In this document: piece after piece, positions 38,188 through 46,797 of the stretch
Layout of the letters: every line of letters starts with the position of its first letter
How positions within the stretch are numbered: the first letter of the stretch is position 1
Assembly (NCBI RefSeq): GCF_005938625.1
Contig: NZ_VCNJ01000018.1
Coordinates: 1 to 64,000, forward strand
Length of the DNA: 64,000 nucleotides
From: Pseudomonas fluorescens
GTDB lineage: Bacteria; Pseudomonadota; Gammaproteobacteria; Pseudomonadales; Pseudomonadaceae
Reading direction: 5' to 3'
The notes under the pieces: model-generated
Databases searched by the model: none
What the model was told of the DNA's origin: nothing
Seen by the model: the letters and a program-made list of their open reading frames with translations, nothing else
Position numbers and translations under genes: made by a program

Positions 38188-41100
38188 ATGCCCGTTAAAT
38201 CGCCTCCCAAAGGCAGCAGTTCCGGTAACACGCCGGTTCGACAACACGATTTGCCAGACGTGGACACACCGCGCCTCGACTTGCCCACGCGTACCGATGT
38301 CGATATCTCGACGCCGGGCGAGCATTCGCCGCGACCAGGAAGATTACCAACGCAAGCCGACATCGACGCGATCGAACCGGCCCCCATCATCACGGTCCAT
38401 CAACCCACAGTGCCGCTTGAAAGTCCGCGCTCGCTGAATTATTCGCTGGAGCACTACTGGGTTCCATCTGCCATCGGTTTGTCGGATAGCAATGCTGACG
38501 GTTTGAAAACGCACAAGGGTCGCCAATACGCCGACGTGCCCGGTGGCATCGTGCTGGTTGGCAGAGATCCGGACACTGGACTGTATCGGGCCAGGCTGCC
38601 CAGCGAGTCCAAGCCCTCGGGACCTGTGCTGCTGCGCGATTCCAGCTCAGGTGTCTGGCATGAGCTGGAACAGTTCGAGCCGATCGGTGTGCCGTTATCG
38701 GCCACCCGCCTGGAGGCTTTCCGTACACCGCTGGACTTCAGCAACGTTGAACGTGGCAACGATGGACTCCACCGCTTCAACGGCAAACTTTATGCGGTGA
38801 TCGATAATTTCAGTTATCAGGTACTGCACGACATTGACGCTTCGACCCCGTCGACAGCGGTGATGCGCATTGTCCGTGAACAAGATCCGGTAGCCGGCGA
38901 CGGTACCAATACCTATATCGCCACCCGCCCAGGGCGGTCGGAGCCGATTATTTTCGATGCCCGCGAAGGCTGGCTGGGCACCGAGGTCGGTGGTGCCGGC
39001 GGGATGTTCCGTAGCGAGTCAGGCAGCCCCGCGCACCCCGGTCTGCTGCAACGGCTTGCCACGGCGATCAATCAATTGCGCACACCAGAGTCCCGCGCGC
39101 GAAAACTCTTCCCGGCCCTCAATGACGAGGAAATTACACAGCTTCTGCGCTCGCAAGGCGATGATGTGCGCGGTTATCTCAGCCAACGCGAGGCCAGGTA
39201 CAAATCGCTCAAGGCGGATCTCGATTCCTGGATCAAGAAGACTTCTTCGCAAGCGCCCACTGAAGCCGCACATCCTTCGGTGGAACGCGCCGCCGAAGAA
39301 GTCAAACGCTGCTGGAAACGGCAGACCGGGACGACGCTGAAACTGGATTTGGGGGATGCGATCCTTGCGCCGCTGACCGCTGATTTCAGCCATGTGCGGA
39401 CGCTGGAGCTGAACGCGGTCACCTGGTCGGACACCGCTGAGACATTTCTTGGCAGTTTCCCCAACCTCGAAAAACTGTCAGTGACCCACTCCACCCTGGA
39501 TAAGCTGCCGCCGGGCATCGCGCAGAAGTCCGGTCTCAAGGCTCTGGATCTGAACTCGAACCGCATCGAGTTGAGTGAGCAAACGGCGTTGAGACTGGGA
39601 GCGCTCAACCAGCTCGAGCACCTCGATCTGTCGGGCAACCCGCTGGGTAGAACACCGGACTTCAGCGGCATGGCACAACTCCAGTCATTGAACCTGAACA
39701 ACACCCGACTGGAGCAATGGCCCAGCGGTTTACAAGAGCAAGTCACGCTGGAGGTGGTCGACTTGCGCAACAACCAACTGCGCGAAATTCCACAGGCGAT
39801 CCTCAACCCGCCAAGCGATCAGCTCTTGGCCATCGCCCGTATCAACGCGGTTACGCTGATAGAAGGTAACCCCTTCCCTAACGGCTATTGGCGATCGCTC
39901 GAAGTGTATTGGCGGCGCGTAGTGGCCGAGTATCCGGCTATGCGCACCGGCTCCCGCGCAGACGCTTTCAGGCTGGATGGGGACATCCCTGAAGTGGCGA
40001 TGGTGCGGCGCATGTACCCGGACAAGGATCTGCAAGCTGCCAGGGAGTATCTGATCGGCTTGGGTGATGGCGCCGAAGATCAGATCGCCCAACGCCTTGC
40101 CGGTTTCGACTTACTGGAAACGCAACTGCAAGCCTACATAGCCGACAGTCAAACCGGCCCAGCCAGCGCCATGGGGCCGGAACGAATCAACGCAACGCGC
40201 CTGGCAAGAATCATCAGAGGCTGCTGGCTGGGCGAATCGGACGGCGTCCTGAAACTGCCTCCGCTGTACGGACCACTGCCCTTGCTGACCGTGGACTTCA
40301 GTCATGTCAAATCCCTCAGTCTCGACTCGATTGTCTGGTCGGATACCGCCCATACGCTTCTGTCCAACTGCCCCAACCTGGAAAGCCTGACCATTGTCCA
40401 TTCCGGCCTTGATAAATTGCCCGGCAAAATTGCCGAGATGGACAAACTCAGCTCTCTGAACCTGCGTTCGAACCGGATAAGACTGGATGAGCAAAGCGCT
40501 TTGGCGCTAAGTGGACTGCACCAGTTGAAACAGATCGATCTGTCCAACAATCAGTTGCGCACACTGCCCGACTTCAGCGCCATGTCCGGGTTACAGACCT
40601 TGAACCTGAAAAACACAGGTATCCGTCAGTGGCCTGACGGGCTGCTGGACAAAGTCGGCCTGACCAGCCTGGACCTTCGTGACAATCGCTTGAGCGAAGT
40701 CCCCCAGGCGAACCTCAACCCGGCACCCGAGACACTCTCAGTCGTCGCGCGGATCAACAATGTCACGCGGCTAGAAGGCAACGACTTCCCCTCTGCTTAC
40801 TGGAGAAAATTCGACATCTACTGGCGACGCCTGAAAGAGTCTCACCCTGAGCTGATGGAGCCGGCCACTCCCGGCGCGTTCGACAGCGAAAACTCCAGGG
40901 CGCAGCGCTATCGAAATCTTTACCCGACCAAGAGCATCAAAGAGTGCCGGGAGTTCATCTGGAATCAGGACAGTGGCACCGTTGCACCACGCTTGCTCGC
41001 GTTGGAGCAAGAGTTTGACCTGCTGAAAACCCAGCTCGACGATTGGGTTTTTTCCGGGGGCGGCAATCGGCTGCGTTACGTTCGGGCCAATCAGCTGCAA

Positions 41101-42855
41101 ATCAATGCCACAACCCGTAATGACCGCACCACAGCCCGCGAGCGAATCATCATTTGCTGGCGACGTGAGACGGCGCAGAAGCACGCCTTCGACGGCACGC
41201 CGATCGGCCTGGAACTGGATTTGAGCGGTCTGACGTTGCCGACGCTGCCGGATCTGAGTATCGACTTCAGCCATGTTGGCTCACTCCGGTTGAGCAGCAT
41301 GAATCTGACGGCGTCTCCGGAAGGTTTCCTCACCCGTTTTCGCCATGTGCGCTGGCTGGACATGTCGAACAACCGGCTCAGGGACCTGCCCCCGGCGGTT
41401 GGAGAAATGCACGGTATGACGCGTCTGTTTTTGCAGCACAACCAACTTGAGCTCACTGCAGATGCGGCGCAGATACTGGCCGGGCGTATCACGCTCAGAG
41501 CACTCTGGATAGACAACAACCCGCAACTTGGCGTGATCCCGGATTTCAGTCAGATCACCGACATGCGCGAGGTCAGTCTGAGCAGCACGGGTATCACACA
41601 ATGGCCGACCGGACTGTTTGATCAACCCCTACTGACCAGAATCGATCTGAGCAACAACCGGATCACCACAATTCCTGACTTTGTTGCCGCGCCCGCCCCG
41701 GAGCGTCTGGCGCATTCGGTCCAGGTCAACAGTGGCACTCTGGTGAGCAACAATCCATTGTCTGCTGCCACACCCCTGCAGTTGCTCGCCTACAGTGAGC
41801 GACTAAGGTTAGCCGGGACGCCTCTGAACCGTACACCCAACCTGATCTCGACGGCTGTCACTGTTGCACGACGCGCAATTGCGAGAGACACCATGGAGCC
41901 GGATCCGCGATGGACTGCGGGATTGTCCGTCGAGCAAGCAGCCGCCAGAAAAACTCAATGGCGTACGTTGCGCGAGCAGGAAGGCTCGGATGGCTTTTTC
42001 AACATCCTGGCGAGCCGCGTCCACCATGCCGATTTCCGGCGCCAGGTCTGGGACGTGATCGATGTCCTCACCGAAGCCAGTCCGCAGTCACGAACCTTGC
42101 GCAGGGAGCTGTTTGATCGTGCGTGCGAAGCCGGCTGCACCGACCTCGCCGCCGCGACCTTCACCGATCTGCAAATCCTCGCCATGACCCACAAGGCTCG
42201 CGTACAGGCCAGACAAGATATGAATGGCGGGCGATTGGTTGAGTTGTCCAAAGGCTTGTTTCGTCTGAAGCACGTTGACGGGTTTGCGGCGGCAGAGATC
42301 GCATCGAGCAGGGCAATCATTGACGATCCGGCAACATCCCGAGAGCAGCGAAACAGCCATAGCCTGCGCATACGCGATCCCCATGAAATGACCATGGCCT
42401 ACCGCTTCGGCCTCAAGGATCGGTTGCAATTACCGTTTCAACCGCAGTCACTTTCCTTTATCGGCATGGCCGGCGTCACTCCGGCCGTGCTGGATGTGGC
42501 TTATCAAAAGGTCATTGCCTTGAATGGTTCGCCCGAAGAGTTTCAGGCGCTGGTATCGATGGATTTCTGGCAGGACTTCATCATTCACAAATACCAGGCG
42601 CAATTCGATGCGAGCCGCCAGCCGTTTCAGGATCGGCAAGAGATTCTGGACAGCCAGTCGTCGCAGCGCCTGCTGAGCGAGGCGCAATACAATTCACAAA
42701 CCGATGATGTGACGGCGCAGTTGGCGATTGTCGAAGCGACTTTGATTCAGACCCTGACGCGGCAGGAGCTGCAGCCTCGAGCAACCATCGAGACGACTTC
42801 TGCCAACGTCACGCCTGCGGATGAAACTGCGGGGCCGAGCGGCGCAACGGTGTAA
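38188..42855 (+). CDS. LRR protein with C-terminal NEL-type E3 ubiquitin ligase domain (1555 aa)
   Basis: The N-module of the array family spans residues ~87-275 (LEHYW...LKTHKGRQYADVPGG...GGAGGMFR). Three leucine-rich-repeat cassettes follow, at ~396-568, ~699-870 and ~1023-1192, each opening DFSHVxxLxL and containing PDFSxMxxLQxLNL and a QWPxGL strand. Residues ~1220-1520 match NEL (IpaH/SspH) ligases: the catalytic C-x-D is Cys1317-Thr-Asp1319 in ACEAGCTDLAAATFTDLQIL, followed by EMTMAYRFGLKDRLQLP. NEL enzymes transfer ubiquitin to host proteins chosen by the LRR. It lacks the C-module of genes 1-3 and has no Sec signal. Confidence 0.85.
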   Translation: MPVKSPPKGSSSGNTPVRQHDLPDVDTPRLDLPTRTDVDISTPGEHSPRPGRLPTQADIDAIEPAPIITVHQPTVPLESPRSLNYSLEHYWVPSAIGLSDSNADGLKTHKGRQYADVPGGIVLVGRDPDTGLYRARLPSESKPSGPVLLRDSSSGVWHELEQFEPIGVPLSATRLEAFRTPLDFSNVERGNDGLHRFNGKLYAVIDNFSYQVLHDIDASTPSTAVMRIVREQDPVAGDGTNTYIATRPGRSEPIIFDAREGWLGTEVGGAGGMFRSESGSPAHPGLLQRLATAINQLRTPESRARKLFPALNDEEITQLLRSQGDDVRGYLSQREARYKSLKADLDSWIKKTSSQAPTEAAHPSVERAAEEVKRCWKRQTGTTLKLDLGDAILAPLTADFSHVRTLELNAVTWSDTAETFLGSFPNLEKLSVTHSTLDKLPPGIAQKSGLKALDLNSNRIELSEQTALRLGALNQLEHLDLSGNPLGRTPDFSGMAQLQSLNLNNTRLEQWPSGLQEQVTLEVVDLRNNQLREIPQAILNPPSDQLLAIARINAVTLIEGNPFPNGYWRSLEVYWRRVVAEYPAMRTGSRADAFRLDGDIPEVAMVRRMYPDKDLQAAREYLIGLGDGAEDQIAQRLAGFDLLETQLQAYIADSQTGPASAMGPERINATRLARIIRGCWLGESDGVLKLPPLYGPLPLLTVDFSHVKSLSLDSIVWSDTAHTLLSNCPNLESLTIVHSGLDKLPGKIAEMDKLSSLNLRSNRIRLDEQSALALSGLHQLKQIDLSNNQLRTLPDFSAMSGLQTLNLKNTGIRQWPDGLLDKVGLTSLDLRDNRLSEVPQANLNPAPETLSVVARINNVTRLEGNDFPSAYWRKFDIYWRRLKESHPELMEPATPGAFDSENSRAQRYRNLYPTKSIKECREFIWNQDSGTVAPRLLALEQEFDLLKTQLDDWVFSGGGNRLRYVRANQLQINATTRNDRTTARERIIICWRRETAQKHAFDGTPIGLELDLSGLTLPTLPDLSIDFSHVGSLRLSSMNLTASPEGFLTRFRHVRWLDMSNNRLRDLPPAVGEMHGMTRLFLQHNQLELTADAAQILAGRITLRALWIDNNPQLGVIPDFSQITDMREVSLSSTGITQWPTGLFDQPLLTRIDLSNNRITTIPDFVAAPAPERLAHSVQVNSGTLVSNNPLSAATPLQLLAYSERLRLAGTPLNRTPNLISTAVTVARRAIARDTMEPDPRWTAGLSVEQAAARKTQWRTLREQEGSDGFFNILASRVHHADFRRQVWDVIDVLTEASPQSRTLRRELFDRACEAGCTDLAAATFTDLQILAMTHKARVQARQDMNGGRLVELSKGLFRLKHVDGFAAAEIASSRAIIDDPATSREQRNSHSLRIRDPHEMTMAYRFGLKDRLQLPFQPQSLSFIGMAGVTPAVLDVAYQKVIALNGSPEEFQALVSMDFWQDFIIHKYQAQFDASRQPFQDRQEILDSQSSQRLLSEAQYNSQTDDVTAQLAIVEATLIQTLTRQELQPRATIETTSANVTPADETAGPSGATV

Positions 42856-42868
42856 TCGATTCCGCGTA

Positions 42869-42898
42869 ACAGCAGGTCGAATGACTTCGGCCTGCTGT
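42869..42898. terminator. Hairpin between array gene 4 and dnaB
   Basis: ACAGCAGG / CCTGCTGT, an 8-bp stem at the junction of two convergent genes. No T run on either side, so moderate support. Confidence 0.5.
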
Positions 42899-44295
42899 CA
42901 CTCGTCGTCGTCGAAGTTGTAACTGCCCGGCGCAAGGTTTTCGAAGCGCGTGTACTTGCCGATAAACGCCAGACGGATAAAACCGATCGGGCCGTTACGC
43001 TGCTTGCCGATGATGATTTCGGCGATGCCCTTGTGCTCGGTTTCCGGGTGATACACCTCGTCGCGGTACACGAACATGATCACGTCGGCGTCCTGCTCGA
43101 TCGCTCCGGATTCGCGGAGGTCGGAGTTGATTGGCCGCTTGTTCGGTCGTTGCTCCAGGGAACGGTTGAGCTGAGACAGCGCCACCACCGGGCAATTGAA
43201 TTCCTTGGCCAGAGCTTTCAAGGAACGCGAGATTTCAGAAATCTCGTTGGTCCGGTTGTCGCCGCCGGAACCTGGAATCTGCATCAGTTGCAGGTAGTCG
43301 ATCATGATCAGACCGATCTCACCGTGTTCCCGCGCCAGACGCCGGGTACGTGCACGCATTTCCGAAGGGCTGATACCGGCGGTGTCGTCGATGAACAGCT
43401 TGCGGTCATTGAGCAGGTTGACCGCCGAGGTCAGGCGCGGCCAGTCGTCATCCTCCAACTGACCGGAACGCACCTTGGTCTGGTCGATCCGGCCAAGCGA
43501 GGAGAGCATACGCATGACCAGCGATTCACCTGGCATCTCGAGGGAATACACCAGCACCGCCTTGTCGCTGCGCAGTACGGCGTTTTCCACAAGGTTCATC
43601 GCGAAGGTGGTCTTACCCATCGATGGACGACCGGCGACGATGATCAAGTCAGCCGGCTGCAGGCCACTGGTTTTCTCGTCGAGGTCGGTGTAACCGGTAG
43701 ACAGGCCGGTGATGGCGTTGTCGGTGTTGAACAAGGTGTCGATGCGGTCGATGGCCTTGGTCAGCAAGTCGTTCACACCAACAGGGCCACCGGTTTTCGG
43801 CCGGGCCTCGGCAATCGCGAAGATCTGCCGCTCGGCTTCATCGAGGATCTCCTCGGCGGTGCGGCCTTCCGGGTTGAAGGCGCTGTCGGCAATCTCGGTG
43901 CTGATGCCGATCAGTTGGCGCAACGTCGCGCGCTGGCGAACGATCTGCGCATAGGCCTTGATGTTGGCGACGGATGGCGTGTTTTTCGCCAGCTCGCCGA
44001 GGTAACCGAGGCCACCGACTTGCGAAGTCTGACCTTCCTTGTCCAATTGCTCGGCAAGGGTCACGACGTCAATCGGGGAGTTCTGATCAGCCAGTTTGGC
44101 GATCGCACGGAAGATCAGGCGGTGGTCATGTCGATAGAAATCGCCGTCGGAGACTTGATCGAGCACGCGTTCCCAGGCGTTGTTGTCCAGCATCAGACCA
44201 CCGAGTACAGCCTGTTCGGCCTCGATGGAATGCGGCGGCACCTTCAGGGCAGCGGTTTGCAGATCGTATTGCTCGGGAGCGGAGATATCGTTCAT
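42898..44295 (-). CDS. dnaB: Replicative DNA helicase DnaB
   Basis: A 465-residue hexameric helicase (E. coli DnaB is 471). The N-terminal DnaG-contact domain begins PPHSIEAEQAVLGGLMLDN. The RecA-like motor has Walker A AGRPSMGKTTFA near residue 215, Walker B LIMIDYLQLM, and the FYRDEVYHPETEHKG region at the end. The ATG at 44295 is chosen over an upstream in-frame codon because conservation starts there. Minus strand, downstream of rplI but behind a strong hairpin, so probably it has its own promoter. Confidence 0.97.
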   Translation of the reverse strand: MNDISAPEQYDLQTAALKVPPHSIEAEQAVLGGLMLDNNAWERVLDQVSDGDFYRHDHRLIFRAIAKLADQNSPIDVVTLAEQLDKEGQTSQVGGLGYLGELAKNTPSVANIKAYAQIVRQRATLRQLIGISTEIADSAFNPEGRTAEEILDEAERQIFAIAEARPKTGGPVGVNDLLTKAIDRIDTLFNTDNAITGLSTGYTDLDEKTSGLQPADLIIVAGRPSMGKTTFAMNLVENAVLRSDKAVLVYSLEMPGESLVMRMLSSLGRIDQTKVRSGQLEDDDWPRLTSAVNLLNDRKLFIDDTAGISPSEMRARTRRLAREHGEIGLIMIDYLQLMQIPGSGGDNRTNEISEISRSLKALAKEFNCPVVALSQLNRSLEQRPNKRPINSDLRESGAIEQDADVIMFVYRDEVYHPETEHKGIAEIIIGKQRNGPIGFIRLAFIGKYTRFENLAPGSYNFDDDE

Positions 44296-44340
44296 GGCCA
44301 CTTGTGTTGTTTGGAAAAACAGGGAATTCAGAAAGACAAA

Positions 44341-44369
44341 GGGCACGACCTGTAAACAGGATCGTGCCC
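44341..44369 (-). terminator. Terminator of the rpsF-rpsR-rplI operon
   Basis: GGGCACGA-CCTG / CAGG-A-TCGTGCCC, a 12-bp stem with one bulge and a TAAA loop. On the minus strand it is followed by the T-rich TTTGTCTTTCTG. It lies between rplI and dnaB. Confidence 0.75.
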
Positions 44370-44414
44370 GATGTTAACCGTCTGACGGACAAGCCGCCAG
44401 CCGATCAGTGTTGC

Positions 44415-44861
44415 TTAAGCTGCTACCACGACAACGCGTACGGTGGCTTCAACTTCGGCGTGCAGGTGCACAGCCACGTCGAATTCACCCACGTTGCGGA
44501 TGGTGCCGTTCGGCAGACGAACTTCGCTCTTCTGCACTTCAACGCCGGAGGCGGTCAGTGCGTCAGCGATGTCGTGAGTACCGATCGAACCGAACAGCTT
44601 GCCTTCGTCGCCAGCGGTGGCAGTGATGGTCACTTCCAGCTCGGCCAGTTGGGCAGCACGGCTTTCAGCCGATGCTTTACGGTCTGCAGCAGCTTTTTCC
44701 AGCTCAGCACGACGCTCTTCGAACGCAGCCAGGTTGGCAGCGGTCGCAGCGGTAGCTTTGCCGAAAGGCAGCAGGTAGTTACGGCCGTAACCGGCCTTAA
44801 CGTTTACTTTGTCGCCCAGGTTGCCCAGGTTGGCGATTTTTTCCAGAAGGATCAGTTGCAT
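44415..44861 (-). CDS. rplI: 50S ribosomal protein L9
   Basis: A 148-residue L9 (E. coli 149). The N-terminal domain [24 protein letters not shown] and [13 protein letters not shown] are the family signature. A long connecting helix ([19 protein letters not shown]) leads to the C-terminal rRNA-binding domain ([14 protein letters not shown]). It binds domain V of 23S rRNA near L1. It is last in the rpsF-rpsR-DUF2232-rplI set, 19 bases after the membrane gene. Confidence 0.97.
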   Translation of the reverse strand: MQLILLEKIANLGNLGDKVNVKAGYGRNYLLPFGKATAATAANLAAFEERRAELEKAAADRKASAESRAAQLAELEVTITATAGDEGKLFGSIGTHDIADALTASGVEVQKSEVRLPNGTIRNVGEFDVAVHLHAEVEATVRVVVVAA

Positions 44862-44880
44862 GTGGAAATCCTCTTAACTT

Positions 44881-45774
44881 TTAACCTTCACCGTTCGCGT
44901 TATCGGTGTCTTTCGACACGTGACGACCGCGAAAATCAATCAGGCTGTCGACAATGGCCAGGACCACGAGCAACGGATAGATCAGCTGCATGAACAACAG
45001 CAGCGTGACGTACAACCCCACCAGCCAGAAACCGGCCAGTCGCTTCTGCCCGACCAGCCCGTGAATCAGGGCAAGTCCGGCGAACACCAGCGGTACACTG
45101 CACAACGGCGTCAACATGGCCATCTGTGCACCGAGATTCGGGCCCAGAAGCATCAACGCCAGCAGCAACATCGCCGGCCCCAGCGGGATCCGGATGGCGC
45201 GAAACTCGCGACCAAAACCACCCGGGTTGTACAACAACGCCTGCCAATGCCGCCCGACAATCAGGCTCAGCACGCTGACGATTTGCAACAAAGCCGCAAT
45301 CAGTCCGGTCAGGACTGGTGCAATCAGGGACGCGAAACGCGCTTGCTCATCGACCGACAATTGCTTGTAGGTCTCACCGAGAAGCGCTGGCATGACCTTT
45401 ATCAAGGCCTGCGCGAGCATCTCGATCTGGGCCGCAAACGCAGCCCCGAGCACCACCGAAAACACCACCCCAATCACTACGCTGACCAGCAGCGTGCGAA
45501 CCCAGGACTCACTCGCGCGCAAAACCAACGCAAGTCCCGAAGACCCCAGCAGCACCAGAAGTGCCCGTGGGTCATCGGCATACAGCCACCAGATCAATGC
45601 CGGCAGCAGCCCCAGAGACAGAACACCCAGGGCGTCCGTCAGTCCGCGCCGCAGCAGCACAAGGCTCCCGGCGGCAGCGCCCAACCAATACAACAACGGC
45701 AATGTTGCACATCCGGCCACCACGAGAGTGGCCTGCATACGGCCTCGCATGATGAACTCAGCTAAGGCACGCAT
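44881..45774 (-). CDS. DUF2232 (YybS-like) membrane protein
   Basis: A 297-residue protein with about eight hydrophobic segments and a short charged tail (RGRHVSKDTDNANGEG). Its position between rpsR and rplI, and the overall YybS-like layout, are typical of gammaproteobacteria such as Pseudomonas. Function unknown; the position suggests co-expression with ribosomal proteins. Confidence 0.8.
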   Translation of the reverse strand: MRALAEFIMRGRMQATLVVAGCATLPLLYWLGAAAGSLVLLRRGLTDALGVLSLGLLPALIWWLYADDPRALLVLLGSSGLALVLRASESWVRTLLVSVVIGVVFSVVLGAAFAAQIEMLAQALIKVMPALLGETYKQLSVDEQARFASLIAPVLTGLIAALLQIVSVLSLIVGRHWQALLYNPGGFGREFRAIRIPLGPAMLLLALMLLGPNLGAQMAMLTPLCSVPLVFAGLALIHGLVGQKRLAGFWLVGLYVTLLLFMQLIYPLLVVLAIVDSLIDFRGRHVSKDTDNANGEG

Positions 45775-45810
45775 GCATTCAATCCTTTGCTACTTGTCGA
45801 CTGCCCGGTC

Positions 45811-46041
45811 TCAGCGGCCGTGGCTGTCGGTGTAGGCCAGCAGGGCCAGGAAGCGGGCGCGCTTGATAGCGGTGGCCAGCTGACGCTGATAACGAGCTTT
45901 GGTACCGGTGATGCGGCTTGGAACGATTTTGCCGGTCTCGGATACGTAGGCTTTCAGAGTGTTGAGATCTTTGTAATCGATCTCTTTCACGTCTTCAGCG
46001 GTGAAACGGCAGAATTTACGACGACGGAAGAAACGTGCCAT
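45811..46041 (-). CDS. rpsR: 30S ribosomal protein S18
   Basis: A 76-residue S18 with the signature [21 protein letters not shown] and the [23 protein letters not shown] segment (here [20 protein letters not shown]). It forms a heterodimer with S6 on the 30S platform. AGGAG-type site before the ATG; 29 bases after rpsF. Confidence 0.98.
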
Positions 46042-46070
46042 TTGATAGGCTCCTTAATAAGGTCCGTGGA

Positions 46071-46490
46071 TTACTCGTCAGCGTTATCGCTGTCGTTCTC
46101 TTCGCCTTCAGCGCTTTCAGCGCCTTCGTGCTCAGGACGATCGCGACGCTCACGGCGCTCACTGCGGTTTTCTTCAGCCTTGAGCATCTCGGACTGGCCG
46201 GTAACGGCTTCGTCGCGACGGATGACCAGGTTACGGATCACTGCATCGTTGTAGCGGAAGTTGTCCTCCAGCTCGGCCAGGGCCTTGCCAGTGCACTCAA
46301 CGTTCAGCATCACGTAGTGAGCCTTGTGAACATTGTTGATTGCGTAGGCCAGTTGACGACGGCCCCAATCTTCCAGACGGTGGATTTTGCCGCCGTCTTC
46401 TTCGATCAGCTTGGTGTAACGCTCTACCATGCCGCCGACTTGCTCGCTTTGATCCGGGTGGACCAAAAAGATGATTTCGTAATGACGCAT
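46071..46490 (-). CDS. rpsF: 30S ribosomal protein S6
   Basis: A 139-residue S6 opening [18 protein letters not shown], with [18 protein letters not shown] in the middle. The C-terminal tail is long, acidic and Glu/Arg-rich (modified by RimK-type glutamate ligases in relatives). TAAGGAG precedes the ATG. First gene of the operon, with a candidate autoregulatory leader just upstream. Confidence 0.98.
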   Translation of the reverse strand: MRHYEIIFLVHPDQSEQVGGMVERYTKLIEEDGGKIHRLEDWGRRQLAYAINNVHKAHYVMLNVECTGKALAELEDNFRYNDAVIRNLVIRRDEAVTGQSEMLKAEENRSERRERRDRPEHEGAESAEGEENDSDNADE

Positions 46491-46511
46491 GAATGCTCCT
46501 TACGGGTTGTA

Positions 46512-46536
46512 GCCTGCCGCTCAAAAACGGTCAGAC
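46512..46536 (-). promoter_or_regulatory. Candidate S6:S18 autoregulatory leader hairpin
   Basis: On the minus strand, GTCTG and CAGGC pair, with an inner CCG / CGG stem and a bulged A, 20-45 bases before the rpsF ATG. A hairpin with an exposed CCG near the rpsF start is the known binding motif of the S6:S18 complex. The fold here is by hand. Confidence 0.4.
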
Positions 46537-46797
46537 AAGGAGTGAATGACACTTATGGACTTGCTGGCGCGGGGCACATGCGTGCCTGCCGTCACAGCAA
46601 GGGGCGCAATTGTAGAGAAGGGATAGAAGAGGTGCAAGGCAATTGGTGATTATTTGAACAACCACCCATTTATGCCACACCACAAAACACTGTGGGAGCG
46701 AGCCTGCTCGCGAATGCGATATATCAGGCAACATTATTGTCGTCTGACACACCCCTTTCGCGAGCAGGCTCGCTCCCACATTTGAATCGTGTACGAC
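46537..46797. other. rlmB-rpsF intergenic region
   Basis: About 260 bases with no gene. It contains a REP pair (46691-46780) near rlmB. The rpsF operon promoter should lie in the GC-mixed left part (46540-46690), but no clear hexamer pair is called. Confidence 0.5.
46691..46780. repeat. REP inverted pair (GTGGGAGCGAGC family)
   Basis: Arms at about 46691-46714 and 46757-46780, close to the rlmB stop, where the hairpin would end or protect the rnr-rlmB transcript. Confidence 0.85.

Noticed and set aside
30364..42900. Type III, VI or other secretion system, or hrp box, next to the effector array
   Set aside because: No secretion, chaperone or immunity genes lie in the window, and no GGAACC-N15/16-CCAC site was found before gene 1.
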